Shown here: piece after piece, positions 23,481 to 36,450 of the stretch
How the letters are laid out: each line of letters begins with the position of its first letter
Numbering within the stretch: position 1 is the stretch's first letter
Translations under genes and position numbers: made by a program
From: Lytechinus pictus
Lineage: Eukaryota; Echinodermata; Echinoidea; Temnopleuroida; Toxopneustidae
Assembly (NCBI RefSeq): GCF_037042905.1
Contig: NC_087258.1
Span: forward strand, 1,521,001 to 1,585,000
DNA: 64,000 nt
Direction of reading: 5' to 3'
The notes under the pieces: model-generated
Told to the model about the DNA's origin: nothing
The model's database searches: none
The model's input: the letters and a program-made list of their open reading frames with translations, nothing else

Positions 23481-24254
23481 GCTTCACTATGCAAATCTTT
23501 CATTCATTTTATCAGGGTATCGAATATGTTGCAATTATTAGACATTAAAACGTAGGGAAAAGTACGCATAAATGTTTAGGGAGCTATGGGGTCGAGGGGT
23601 AATAAACTTATCTAGGGTTTACGTTCAAAGTCCATGTAAGAGCATTATGGTTTTCACCCTATAGGCCTATAGTATGTTTTTCAGAAGGGCGCTATGCTCA
23701 TGTTTACTGCATTAAAAAATAAGAATAAATACCCGAATAGCCGATTTCGTAGAATGAAATGATAAAAGGCAAGTATTATTCTCTCTTGCTAGGTCACTAA
23801 ACTTTAAAAAGTGACATCACAGAACCGTTTAACAGGTTTAGTGTCATTCATCCTGCCATGAAAAGAAATCACATTTTAATCATTCGGGAGAAAATATCGT
23901 TTAGAAAACTAAACCGTTTCTCTCGAAACTGTCAAAAATTCTAATTGTTTCATAAGTCAAACAACATGTAAATAAACCTGAAATAAAGTTCAATGTCAAT
24001 CCTTTGTATATTTTACTAAAAGATCGAACATTATAATGATGTGTCTAGTTCCCGCTTAAACTCCGGCCCAAACTTAAACCTTTTCGACAAATGAGACGCT
24101 TTTGTTGAGTTCGGACGTTGCTCATTAAGGTTATTCCGAAATTAATGTTAAACCCCGGAACACTACACGCCCGCTCGACTTCCCTGGGATCGCTCGAACT
24201 CAGAACAAGTTTAAGTGCGGGTCATCGCGGGACGTGTCAACAACTACTCCCAAA
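23481..24254 (+). other. Upstream region and 5' UTR of MINPP1
   Basis: No canonical TATA box is visible close to the start. The last 200 bases become clearly more GC-rich (CGCCCGCTCGACTTCC), as expected for a promoter and first exon. The transcription start was not located. Confidence 0.35.
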
Positions 24255-24839
24255 ATGCATCTTCGACTAATATCAGTTCTTGTAATCACCATCGCCTGTG
24301 CCCATGGTCAAGGACCAGCAGGTCCATCAGCACGCTACAGCACGAAGACTGGATACGAAACGAGCTTCGAACCGGGAACCGACGAAAAGGCCCAGCGGTT
24401 GAGGGACTGGCAGACGATAGCTCGAGATGTCGGGGAGAGCGCCTCGTTGACCGGCTGCAAGCCAGCAGGCGTCTATGTAGTCCATCGACATGGACTGCGC
24501 TACCCCAGCGATGGCGATATCGAAGATTACAATGTCATCTTGGCGAGGATGAAACTGACCGGCGTCAACGACGAGTTCGACTACCTGCTCAACATCACGG
24601 ATAACCTCTATCCGATAGCTGTGGAAGGCTCTCTACATCCTGCTGGGTTGGCTGAAATGGAAGAGTTGGGTACAAGAATCAAACAACGTCTTCCAGAATT
24701 GTTCGTCGAAGATGGTCTCTCTGGATTCGACTTCCAAGGCACGTATCGACAGCGGACGATCGACAGTGCTCAAGGTTTTATCAACGGTCTTCAAGGTCTG
24801 GAAGCAAATTGTACCGTCTCGAGCAAATCGTCAACAAGG
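24255..24839 (+). CDS. MINPP1: MINPP1 exon 1
   Basis: The exon encodes residues 1-195 with the signal peptide and RHGLRYP. The reading frame is open 21 bases further upstream but only from a GTG, so the ATG at 24255 (A at -3) is the start. The donor is GTAAGT at 24840, phase 0. Confidence 0.9.
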
Positions 24840-27800
24840 GTAAGTTGATTCATTTCATGAATAGAGCCCCAAATACAAACAGTTACTGCAATTCTGGTAG
24901 AAGGAACCGATTCCCTAGTTGCCCCTCTTCAGGTGTGTGGCAATTCAAGCTCGCACCTTCATGACCTTGGCACTGCCTATTTGAATTTTTTTTTTAGATA
25001 GCTGCAAATAAACTTGAAGTCCATTAACGTTCCAAACTTCAGTTATAGTCAATAAGTCAATAAGAAATAAAGAGCGAATCACAATACAGTTTTATTGAAA
25101 TCACATCTTTCTTTATGATGACAACTCTTTGACGTTTGTTTCGAGTTGTTTCTCCATAAATTGGATCTTGTCAATTGATATTTTGTTCAAAAGTGTACGA
25201 GGTAGTCGTGTCTCCAATTATATATCCAGTGCACATTAAAAAATCATTTAAACTTTCCTGAGGTAATCTATATAATCCTGTGGATATTGAAGTTATGCAT
25301 TTTTACATAGAAACGAGGACATTGCATACATAGTTGTTTGCTTCTCTCATATTACACTTATTCATCTCATAGTCCACTGTCTCAGTATCTTTTAATGAAA
25401 ATAAAATGTGTGTATGTGTGTGTGTGGAGGAGGGTGGGTGCGTGTGTGTGGGGGTGAAGGAGGGGGGGGGGGGGATGGTTGCCGCTGCCCATTTCCTGTA
25501 TGGCCGAGCCTAAGCATGCATAAGTTACCCTAGCTTATACAGTAAGCATGGTTTTACATACAAGTTCATCAACTGCCGAGATATTATGTTATAGAATGAA
25601 TCTGCCATTGATTATGACAGGGCAGCCATCGATTATGACGTATAGCTAGGCATGATGGGACTCGTTTTCAACAGGCATCCTATTTCTATCAATATACACT
25701 TCCTATAAACATGGTTATAAAGCATGGAGCTATATATATGTTAATAGCTCCATTGTTAAAGAATAAAACTGCGTTATGAGAACAAAGTTATATGGTGAGG
25801 GGGCATACGTACGTAGGATGCGATTTTGGCTTAAATTGCAAGCGGATATGAGAATATTTCCGGAGTGGTAAGTTTTTCGGCGTTTAACAACATGCCATCG
25901 TGATTGTTTGAAGTGAAATGAAACGAGCAACAGTAGAAAACACCCCACACCTGAGAGAAAAAAACAGGAAGAAAAGAATTATGGAGGAGAAAAGAAGAAG
26001 AAGAAGGAGGAGGAGGAGGTCTGAGGAGAAGAAGAAAAAAAAACATAAAATGATGAATACAATACATGCACATCCCTATTTGGTACGGGTCCTGGAAACT
26101 TTCTGCGTTTTCAATGGTAAAACTATTTTTGTATTAGTTTTGATACTGTCTTCAAAATGCTCCCATAGGGTGAAAATTAATGTATCAAAGTCCAAAACAT
26201 TCATGGATATATTGACTGTTCGATGCAATGCATTATATTGTTATATAATGTACATTTGTTTTCCATAGAAGATGATGTAACTGAATCGAGTTTAATGATT
26301 ATGATAAGCACTTTGCCCTTTCCTGTGTCTTTCAAGAGTTCATGCAGCTTATGGGAACTACACAGTGCAATAGTTTATCATGTTTATTGGACTGTTCGGT
26401 GTTACAAAATGTTGATAAATTGCGCCCACGGCCAAAATATGAGCCCACGTAATTACAGTCACTATTCCCTGTACAGAATCGATTATGTCTACATCCCAGA
26501 TTTTAATTATGCAATGACGGCTCGGTTTCTGTAGCAAAATAACGATAGTGATTATATTGGCTTTATTTTCGAGTTACTTGGGACATATACACATGGCATG
26601 TGTATGGCACGAGTCGTAGACGAGCGCAATATTTGTAACGTGAATGCAGTCTATGCGATATGTATACTACACCAATATTTATAACAAAAATGCGAGCATT
26701 TCATTCTTTTACACGGTTTGAAAATCAACTCTGTATTGTTTGATTTTATTCCATTCTTCTATTCGATTTGAATGACAATAACGATTTCTCAAAATTACGA
26801 ATATTGACAGTTCTGTCACCGATGATTGATAATGATTTTAGCGCACTGATTATTGATATTGATTTCAATATTGTGTCTGTTATTTTTGCGTTTTTTTTAA
26901 TTTTATATCTGACATTGAAGGGGAAGATGGAAATCTAAACAATGTATTCAGTATAAAACAAGCAGATGAATGGTGCCTTTGGTAGAAAACGGGACATCAA
27001 AAACACAATGGCTGCTAATCAGTAATGGTCGTTAATGTAAGAATGTAGCCAATATAGGCATACTGCCAAATGATATTTTAGAAAATTGAAAAAAAATCAA
27101 GGTCATTAAAAGCACAATATGTAGTAGAAAAATAAAATTGTGAAAAATCATACACATTTCAGTTTTGGTTGACCGATCTGCATGATTAGTTTTCATTTTG
27201 AATAAATGTTTTGTGACTATCTTTTTCTTGTTGATAGGACGAATTAACTTGTACGTTCAATTCGACGACGAACACTGAAACAGTAGCCATCGACCACGCA
27301 CTCGAAGGCGAAGACCTCCTGTTGAAGTTCTACGAGAGCTGTACCAACTTCATCACCGACGTCGACGACAACGATGCCGCGGTTATCGAAGTTGATAGGT
27401 TCGGTGAGGGACCAGAACTCACTTCGGCCTATCAATCGGTGGCCGATAAACTCGCCCCCATAGGATGGACATCACCATGGAACATGACAAAAGGTGACCC
27501 AAGGCCCTCTTTCCTCCACTAAATTATCTAAGAGCAATTGATGTTTGAATAAAACTAATAAAATAGATACATATTTTTTCTCATTCAAGGCCTTCATTGT
27601 ATTCTTTCTCGATGAAGATTTCCAAAGGTTTTGTGCCAAATTTTCCGAAATACATGGCCTCAATTTCCCGGAACTCCTTTCTGCTGCTGTCGATCAAATG
27701 AATCCATCAAAGTCATCTTGCGCTCGGGGCCTAACAGGGAAGTTGACTTGGCTGTGATATGGTTAATGATCTTTTATATAAAAGTGGCTCGCATTATTAA

Positions 27801-30800
27801 TAAGGCACATTAATTCATAAACAGAAAAACGTTCAATAATGTAAACGTAATTGCGACCGTTGATTGTGATCATCCATGTAGTGTTTACAGGGGCCGCGGA
27901 AGCGGGGGGGGGGGGGGGGGGCTTGAGCCCCCCACTTTTTTCCAAAACCGTGTACAAAAACGTAAAAATGACCATATGATTGTGATTTTTTGCATGGTCA
28001 GCCACCCACTTTGAAAACCGTTCCGCGGCCCCTGGTATTACATATCCATTAAACATGCATGCAAATAGGCTGATGTTTAGCAAGAACAAGTAGACTTAAC
28101 TGCCCACTTATCATAGGTCGAAATAAATCAGTATTATTAAGTTGACCTTTCATTGATATTTTCACTACCATTATACATGTATAGTTATCCATTTCTGTTT
28201 CCCCTTTTATATGGATGTAATTTCAAACTATACACGCAGGGCTGGTGACCCTTTGTTAGTAGTCTGCAAGCACAGACACGCATTTGACACTAAATAGTCT
28301 CACTACTTCAGACTGCATTATCCACGATGCGAAACCAAGGGTCTGTGCATGAAGACTAGTTTGTTGATCGCTTAACTTTTATTTCCCTATCTAATATTTT
28401 CAAAAATCTTCAAATTCCCCCTCGTTATGTCTCTTCCTCCTTGTTATTCCACGAAGTGAAGTGTATTCTTCCGTTATGCCCCCATTATGCGCCCCGAGTA
28501 TGTGTCATTTTGGAGATTGTCCAAGGCTTGGGAGGGGTAAAGGAAATTGATGTTAGATATATATTTCCGCCTCCTACCATGCCTACCAGAGCTCATGCAC
28601 AATATTTCCCAGGTTTTATTGAGAGATTTTTATGTTCCCCATTAATTCCTTTAAAGTAAAGGAATCAATGAGGGAGAGAGAGAGAGATGAGTCAGGGAGA
28701 AGGACGGGGGTGCATTTTTCTAAACATAATAGGTGAATCACTTTGGGTACAAAATGCATAAAAGCCATTCTTATATTGATGTCTACATACACTTATCTCT
28801 TGATTATACATTTAAGATGTAGGCCGTGTAGTCATGATAGTGTCCTGGAGAAAAACCGAGGGCGAATATTTGTTGTCCTATTGAAAGATACATTATCTCT
28901 ATCCTGTTTGCATGTTAAACTATTATAACAACTGAGATTGGTATATTCTCGTGTATGTGGCCATCCATGGATATCACATGTCTCTCACGGTTTCATCATT
29001 ATCTGTGATTTTTTTTAAATTAAGGTTGTTAGTGATGATTTAAAGCTTTATCCATGTTTGTCCGTATGGTATCTTTACTGAGCTCCTTGGAATATGTATT
29101 ATTTCAAAGGGAAGTTCACCATATAATTTAATTATAATAAATTTACTGAAAACATGATAGAGAACAATACTGGTGAAGGTTTGATGAAAGGCCCTCAAAG
29201 AAAAAGAGAGTAAAGAAATTCTACACTGTTTGATTTGTGACGTCATATACCGTGACGAGCAGATGCATCATTATTTCGTGTGATACAATTCCATAAAATC
29301 ATATTTTCTTGTGGTTCTCAATGAATAAAAATATTTTTTTTGTGAAATGGTTAAAAGGGTAGAAAAAATACTTTCACATTTTATTGAAATTATATCACAC
29401 GACATAATAGCTCCTCGTTTGTGAGGTCACAAAAAATGATAAGAAAATGTCATTACTCCGTTTATTGTGACTTCCACGGATGTTCGCCAAAATAATGCAT
29501 TCCAATTGTTGTTTTGCTTTTATCAAAATCAAATTTACTGCAGAGTAAACTTTCCCTTTAATGCCAGTCTATTTCCAAATCAGTCATTTGGCATGCCATA
29601 TCTTAGTTTAGGGAGAAAGTCTTTAGAACAAACATATTTTAAAGTATCCCAATATTTATATAGGATGGCTCAGAATTGGACATACTCTAATACTAGGCCA
29701 ACATTTAACGAAAAGCATTCTTAGCACTATTTTCTCATCGTGTGATATTATCGAACCTATCCTACAGATGACCTTGAAGTTATGCATCATATGTGTGGCT
29801 ATGAAAGTGGATACTACGGTTCCTCCCCCTGGTGCAACCTCTTTTCAAATAACGAGTCTTTGGCAGTGGAATACTGGCTTGATCTTAAACAGTACTGGAC
29901 AGAGGGTTATGGCTACGACATCAATCACCAAATGGCCTGCCCACTCGTTGATGATATCCTCAACTATATGACGTCAGTTATGACAAATAGGTAAGATTTT
30001 GATGAAAACCCGGTTATGTCCGAACTAATGGAAACCCCAAACACGCATTTTTTCGAGGCCCACGGTGGCACAAATGTGATTTCATCTCCCGGTAAACAGC
30101 AATGATAAACAAACCGAACAGGCGAACTTGCTGCAATTGCCCTAAGCGAAATATGGATAGTTATTGGTTCCATGACGGGTCCAGCCACAACTGTTCCGAT
30201 GGAAAATCTGCACGTTAAGCCAAACCATGGAGCTATTCATGTAATAGCTCCATGGCCAAACATAAAAACTTACCTCCATAAACCCTAATTCTTATCTTTA
30301 CATTATTCTGAACCAAATACTCTATTACAATCCTAACTCAAACGATCGATATGCCCTCTGAGGTCGGAGCAAACGTCTCAGGAGCAAATGTCGTGTCATC
30401 GGATATTGAACCAAAGTCATTTGTTGAGAGCACTATAGTCCAGCATATTATTGTTCTGAATTAGTGACGTCACTGATTTGATAGAAAACCAATTGAATTA
30501 AGAGATCAAAGTTTTTAATAGGGTATAATTATTGAGGAGTTCAAGTACCTTAGGAGATAGGCAAAATAAAAATCCAAGGACATTAAGAAAGTCCAATGTT
30601 GCATGCATTGACGTATGAGCACAGGATGTGGGAACACCGTTGCATTTATTCCAAGGCAGAAAATTCATTTTCTTTTCTTTACAATATTTTCTTAGCATTG
30701 GCAGCGGTCTATCATAAGTCGCCCAACCTTTTGAGTATTTGTCATTGATCCGACGTGGGATCCTTGGTCGGAGGAAGGTCAGAGTATCTCTGTCCAGACG

Positions 30801-31420
30801 GGCACTACTCCTACCTTTCATTCGACTGGACTTCCTCTGACCCTTCCTCCGACCAAAACAGCCTACGTCTGGTTCGTGATCTGATAAATATCTTTAGAAT
30901 TTTAATCCTTTCATTGTATAATTTTACTTTGATTAGTAACCCAGGTCTGATCAAGGCTTTTGTCAACCTTATTTTCTACAGAACCCATAGAGGCAGTTTC
31001 AAGTTCGGCCATTCATCTACTTTTCAACCTTTACTGGCGATTCTCGGCCTTTACATGGACACGCCCAAACTACTCGCCAGCAACTATGACGTCAGCGTGA
31101 ACCGCGCCTGGAGAAGCGGTCGTATATCACCCATGTCCGGTCACCTAAGCTTCAACGTTTTCCAGTGTCCTAGCGAGCAGAACCGCGTACTGGTTCTTCA
31201 CAACGAACTCCCGATCAAGGTCGGAAACTGCGAGGATTTCTTCTGCGCCTATGACGAGGTGGCGTCGCATCTCAAAACGTCTTCGAATGGTTGCCAATGG
31301 GACGCCCTCTGCGGGACCGATGGATTGTACCCTGGAGTCGGTGGCGCTGAAGCTCTTTCGAAGGTGTCCATTTTAACACTGATGTGTGCTCTACTTGTGT
31401 CTTTCTCTTCGTCGCCATAG
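24255..31420 (+). CDS. MINPP1: Multiple inositol polyphosphate phosphatase 1-like, 500 aa, complete
   Basis: Exons 24255-24839, 27238-27493, 29768-29990 and 30982-31420 join in phase to 501 codons ending TAG. Residues 1-19 form a signal peptide (MHLRLISVLVITIACAHGQ). RHGLRYP at 78-84 is the catalytic histidine acid phosphatase motif of the MINPP branch, which removes phosphates from InsP6 and lower inositol phosphates and 2,3-bisphosphoglycerate in the secretory pathway. SPWC, LKQYWTEGYGY and FGH are further MINPP landmarks, and several N-glycosylation sequons (NIT, NCT, NST, NMT, NES, NRT) fit secretion. The usual second motif HAE is HSS here (365-367), removing the acidic proton donor. The end has no SDEL-like ER signal; instead GGAEALSK is followed by a hydrophobic tail, resembling a GPI signal. 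The length is close to human MINPP1 (487 aa). Confidence 0.9.
24840..27237 (+). other. MINPP1 intron 1
   Basis: This 2.4-kb intron holds a GT/G-rich tract (25407-25475), a purine tract (25967-26045) and a short palindrome (25724-25753). No other gene is seen. Confidence 0.7.
25724..25753. repeat. Short palindrome, 'ATGGAGCTAT' arms
   Basis: ATGGAGCTAT and ATAGCTCCAT form 10-base arms around a 10-base loop. It resembles the palindromes at 30225-30255 and 57546-57573. Confidence 0.7.
27238..27493 (+). CDS. MINPP1: MINPP1 exon 2
   Basis: The exon encodes DELTCTFNSTTNTETVAIDH through LAPIGWTSPWNMTK, with acceptor TTGATAG and donor GTGACC, ending in phase 1. Reading through would hit a stop 27 bases later. 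Confidence 0.88.
27889..28034. mobile_element. MITE with 'CAGGGGCCGCGGAA' inverted ends
   Basis: The left end CAGGGGCCGCGGAAGCGGGG is mirrored by TTCCGCGGCCCCTG on the right, with matching inner CCCACTTT and AAAACCG phrases. It lies in MINPP1 intron 2. Confidence 0.7.
29104..29290 (+). repeat. Interspersed repeat with 'GTGACGTCATAT' word
   Basis: The phrases AAGTTCACCA, TGGTGAAGGTTTGATGAAA and GTGACGTCATATACCG...GAGCAG occur in the same order as at 47790-47960. The two segments belong to one dispersed family. It lies in MINPP1 intron 2. Confidence 0.55.
29768..29990 (+). CDS. MINPP1: MINPP1 exon 3
   Basis: The exon encodes DDLEVMHHMCGYESGYYG, SPWCNLF, and LDLKQYWTEGYGYDINHQ, all strongly MINPP-like. 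The acceptor is CCTACAG and the donor GTAAGA, ending in phase 2. Confidence 0.88.
30225..30255. repeat. Short perfect palindrome, 'CCATGGAGCTATT' arms
   Basis: Perfect 13-base arms flank a 5-base loop. It lies in MINPP1 intron 3 and resembles 25724-25753 and 57546-57573. Confidence 0.85.
30982..31420 (+). CDS. MINPP1: MINPP1 exon 4
   Basis: The exon runs from THRGSFKFGHSSTFQPLL to the hydrophobic tail VSILTLMCALLVSFSSSP and the TAG. The acceptor is TTTTCTACAG. The frame stays open upstream to 30755, but phase, the acceptor and homology place the exon start at 30982. Confidence 0.88.
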
Positions 31421-33591
31421 AGATTATGTTAATTGAATTTCTTTCTCTTTTTTTTTTAGCTGAACAATGCTGAACACTATATTGACGGAGTTTCTTTGAA
31501 TATACGGATGACGTAGTCTTATTAGTCGTACATTTTTATCGTAACAGTCTCAGTACAAATGTTAATGATTTGCGTACTTAAGGCTACACCTAGATTATCA
31601 CAACTGTCAACTTCAAGGATCGATGCCACTCAATATTAAACTAACATTGAGTAGTAAGATTCTTTTTACTCTGTTTCTAAATTCATAGATGTTTGAGTGC
31701 ACAATCCATGGTTGATTTTTAACTCTTTCCACAACAAACCATCGTAATCCTGGTTCATAGCTCAAATTCTTTTCATCATATAAAGCTTCTTGTTTGTAAG
31801 GGGCATTTATACTAGATGAACACTTAAATATCTTGCACAATGATTTGTAGGACTTTGTCTTTGTGTTCCTGCGATAATTGTCTAAAATCTTCCTGCTTGC
31901 GATTTTGGAGGCATTTTAGTTGGAGAGCAGGGTCAGCCCTATGAAATGAGAGTAGTGGATAAAGAGGGGGAAAGGATGAAGAAAAAGATATATAAACAAA
32001 GAAGAAACAACAGTAGGAAAATTTGAGATCTGGGCGTCGTTGCATAAACAATAGTATTATGTTAACTTTGCCATCCAATGGTAACTTTCAAAGAACCATT
32101 GATTTTGATTGGCTGATGAGCATTACCATGAAAGTTTCCATTTGATGGCAAAGTTACTATAATAATAAGTTTTGTGTAACGGGACCCTAGGTCTCTGCAT
32201 GGAATCGTACGAACGCGACCCATGCTTCTCATATTTTCAACCTATGCATCGCGATGGTCGTGCGTTCCCCGCACGAGCTATATGTGCATTATTGTGTGGT
32301 CTTTAAATTATATGAGAACCAATAATGACAACCGTAATGCTGAGAAGGTAATCGTAGTCTCACTCTCACTAAAAAGTGATGTACGAACTGTTTTGATATG
32401 AAAGAGTAAATTCAAGTTTTGTTACGGAAGAATTAATAAGTGTGAGACTAAATTTAATAAAATTTCAATTTCCATTTCAATTATTTTGATTGATCATTGA
32501 GTGCTTCTTTAGGTTGATATCTATAAAAGTTATGTACATTATATGTTAAACATGCTGTGATGATGGGAGCTTTAGGCATCGGAAACGCGGACAGACTACA
32601 GGCCTAACGGTTCTCACAGAAAAGAGGGAATGATAGATTTAAGGTACCTTCAGGATATATTTTCATTTGTATCGTTTGTTGAGGCTTCTATAGAAGACGA
32701 TGGTATCAAGATAATTGGATTTGGAAATGAGTTATATTGATTATACCCGACTCTTAATGCTGTTACTTAATTTTTTTTAAACTTGGGCGCCAATACTACA
32801 CGGATTTTGGGTAAGCCTTATTGGTGAATTAATATCACAGACCGTTTCTTAGGAAGTCTTATCGATGTTAGTTGACTTGAAATGAGTATGTGATTATAGA
32901 GAGTGTGACAGCATCTTCAAACATTGTACACGTCAAAATTCTGTCGCAAAGCATGTAAAATTTGGAAAAAAATAAGAAAAACGCAACCAATGATTCATCT
33001 TCGTAATCATTCCATTCGGTGAATTTTCTTAACGAATAATTTTGAACGGACTTATATTACAAAGGCTAAAAACTTAGAATCCAGCCTTTTGCATTTTCAG
33101 GGCCAACCGTTTAAGGGATTTTTTTTTTCAAGCTTATGATAGTTATTAAAGTGATTGGTTAACATTGGTTTGACTTTTTAAAAATCTGAGCTAGAAGGTC
33201 ACACTTGTCACCTGTGTCTGTAATATGTTACAAAAATGAAGCCCAGAAAAAATTGCGTTCGAAAATAATTATTTAGTGCTTCAAAAATTGAAATATAAAG
33301 TGACCGAAAACACCATCTTAATTTCATCCCATACACTTATGTGTACTATTTTAGGCGTCTATAAGACGCCTATTTACAAAATCGGGGTTTGCCTTGTAGT
33401 TTTAGCTTTTCATTCTCAATAATGTTTGTTTTCAGGGTTTATTAGTTCTAATACATGCACTTGTACACATGTTTCATCTTGGTTTGATAATTTTTTTAAT
33501 CGGCTGCTCACAAAGTTAAACAATACCTTTAAAAGAAAATGGAAGGGAATGTGAGGTGCATGCGATATATAGATAGGCAGGATGGGCCTTA
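31421..33591 (+). other. MINPP1 3' UTR and downstream DNA
   Basis: A candidate poly(A) signal AATAAA lies at 32456-32461, about 1 kb after the stop. A small hairpin GGCGTCTATAAGACGCC sits near 33353. Nothing else is recognised apart from the MITE at 32032-32187. Confidence 0.4.
32032..32187. mobile_element. MITE with 'GGGYCCGTTACACAAAA'-like ends
   Basis: TTGCATAAACAATAGTATTA and AACTTTGCCATC on the left are mirrored by GATGGCAAAGTT and TAATAATAAGTTTTGTGTAA on the right. The ends are related to the family at 43548-43706. Confidence 0.65.
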
Positions 33592-36356
33592 TAGTCCAGG
33601 ATAGAAGAGGCATAACCTTGTTTTTTCATATGTACAATATTTTTTCATGGTTTCTTGTCAATTCGAGGGTGCTGATTACGAATCTGAATGATGCCACTCG
33701 TGTAACCTTGAGCATTTTCCGCAAATTGGCAAAATCCAATATGGCTGCCAAAATATGCAAATCACCCATGAAAATCATAAAATTGCCAGCAGACTGGCTA
33801 CAAAATGTATGTAATTGTGTTGTAGGAGTGAAATAATCTGAAAAAACGATTTTAGAAAAAATATTAATTGTATTGATATTCAAAATGGCCGCCATATACC
33901 CTATTATGTACAGTATGAATAGGGAAAACTATTTTTCAAAAAAATGATCCCTAAACTGCAAGTAATTGTGATCTATGGACGAAGTAATGTATGAAAATCA
34001 TCAATGCTAACAAGATATATCATTTACTATGTCATGTATGGGAAAATTGTTGTATTTTATATTCAAAATAGCCACCACTGGCCCAAATAGTATTATGTAC
34101 TATAGCAAAGGGGGCAAAAGCAAATCACAAGAGTGAGCACTAAAATGCGTATTATTAAGATAAACGTATGGAATACTGACTAAAAACATAATTGTTCACA
34201 AATATATTATTTAATATGCCATGTATGTGATAAATGTTGTATTTTGATATTCAAAATGGCCGCCAAAGGCCCTAAAAGTATTATGTACAATGAGAAAGAG
34301 GACCAAAGAATTCACAAGAGTGAGCACTGAAATGCATTTATTTGTGATAAATAAATGGATACTGTCTAAAAAACATCATTTTTAACGAAATATATCACTT
34401 AGGTTTAAAGTTGGTGTTTAATACTTTATTTTGACTTTCAAAATGACCGCCCATAGACATAATTGTATTATGTACAATGCGAACTGGGAAATCAGTTTTC
34501 ACAGGAGTGAGCACCATAAATGCAACGTAATTCTGATCTATGAGTAAAATATTGTCTGAAAGCATAATTTATAACAAGATATATCAGTTCTCCTGCCAGG
34601 TAGGTGAAAATACTGGATTTTGAAAGTCAAAATGGCCGCTACAGGCCCTAACATTATTATGTACAATCTGAATGGGGACAAATTATTTTAGCAGATTTTC
34701 GCTTTGCTTGACTAAATGGTGGTGTATGAGTAAAATATTGTCTGAAAACATGATAACTATCGAAATATATCATATTATGTAAAATTTAGGTGATTAATGT
34801 TATATTTCAAAATTCAAAATGGCCGCCACATGCCCTTTTGTGAAAATTATCTGTCCTCATTCAAATTGTACATAATACAGTAAGGGCCATTTTCAATTTC
34901 AGAATGCAGCATTTGTCACCTTAATTACACCAGATTATGATATATCTCGTTAGAAACCATGGTGTTAGACAATATTTCACTCTTACATCACAATTATATG
35001 CAATACCTATAGTCAAGCAAAGCCAAATTCTGTCAAAATTATATGCACCAAATTACAATGTACATAATACTTTTAGGGCTTATGGCAGCCATTTTGAATT
35101 TCAAAGTACAGCATTTATTACCTCCATCACCAACATGTAATGTATTTATTTAGAAATCATATTTAAGACAATATTTTTACTCGTACATCACAGCAACATG
35201 CATATTTTATGATTCCCACTGAAAATAAGTTTCCCTAAACGCATTTAAACATAATTTAGTTAAGGCTTGCAGCGGCTATTTTGAATGTCAAAATACAGTA
35301 TTTATCTCTTACATGGCAGAAGAAATGCTATATTTCATAAAAATCATGCTTTCAAATAATATTTTACTCATACAAAAGGATTATATGGATTTGATAGTCA
35401 AGCAAATCCAAATTCTTACAAAATTACATGTCCTCATTTACATTGTAGATAATACTGTTCGGGCCTATAGGGGCCATTTTGAATTTAACAATACAGCTTT
35501 TATCTTATGCATGACAAGAGAAATTATATGTTTAGCTAGAAAACATGTTTTCAGACAATATTTTACTCGTATATCACAATTACATGCATTTGACGTACTT
35601 ATTCTGACTTGTGAAAATTAGTTTCTCCATTCGCATTGTACATAATGTATAATGGGCCTATGGCGGCCATTTTGAATTTCAAAATACAGCTTTTATCACA
35701 TAAATTGCATCTTAAATATTATATTCCGTTAAAATTGAATTTTTAGCCAGTATTCCACTCACTTATCTTAATAATATGCATTTTAGTACGAAGTCTTGTG
35801 ATTTTCTTTTGTCCCCATGAACATTATACATAATACTGTCAGGGCGTTTGGTGGCTTTTTGAATACTAAAATGCTTCATTTATTACATATATGACATAAC
35901 AAATGATAAGTTTCGTTAGCAATCTTGTTTTCATCCATTAGTTCACCAAAAAAATCACATTTACTTGCATTTAGTGCCCACTTTTGTGAAAATTATTTTT
36001 TCCCATTCATATTGTACATAAAGTTGAATACAGCGGTCTATGGCGGCCATTTTAAATATCAAGAAAATAAATATTTTTTCAAAAATCGTTTTTTCACAGA
36101 GTATTTCACCCCTGCTACACAATTACATACATTTCATAGCCAATCTGCTGGCAGTTTTATGATTTTCATGGGTAATTTGCCTATTTCGGTGGCCATATTA
36201 GATTTTGCCAATTTGCGGAAAATGCTCAAGGTTACACGAGTGGCATCATTCAGATTCGTAATCAGCACCATCGAATTGACAAGAAACCATCAAAACATAT
36301 TGTATATATGAAAAAACAAGGTTTGATCAGTTTTCTATGGGGCCTATCCTGGACTA
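33592..36356. repeat. Giant inverted repeat built of ~187-bp units
   Basis: TAGTCCAGGATAG at 33592 is the exact inverse of CTATCCTGGACTA ending at 36356, and the outer 300 bases of each arm are near-mirror copies. Inside, CAAAATGGCCGCC-like words recur near 33882, 34066, 34253, 34438, 34629 and 34816 (spacing 184-191) on the left. Their inverse GGCGGCCATTTTGAAT-like words recur near 34889, 35083, 35271, 35470, 35663, 35847 and 36039 on the right. The centre of symmetry is near 34974. There is no coding homology. Confidence 0.85.
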
Positions 36357-36450
36357 TTAGATTGAGTTCGGGATAGAAAGAGACATACAGAGACATCGAC
36401 CGGGGAGGGGGGGGGGCTAATTGTTATTAAAACTATTATTTCTACTTGTA

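Noticed and set aside
24215-24604. 129-codon frame overlapping MINPP1 exon 1
   Set aside because: It is a shadow frame of the exon without homology.
30755-30981. Upstream part of the 221-codon frame ending at 31420
   Set aside because: MINPP1 homology begins at 30982, right after a good acceptor that fits the phase of exon 3; the upstream codons match nothing.
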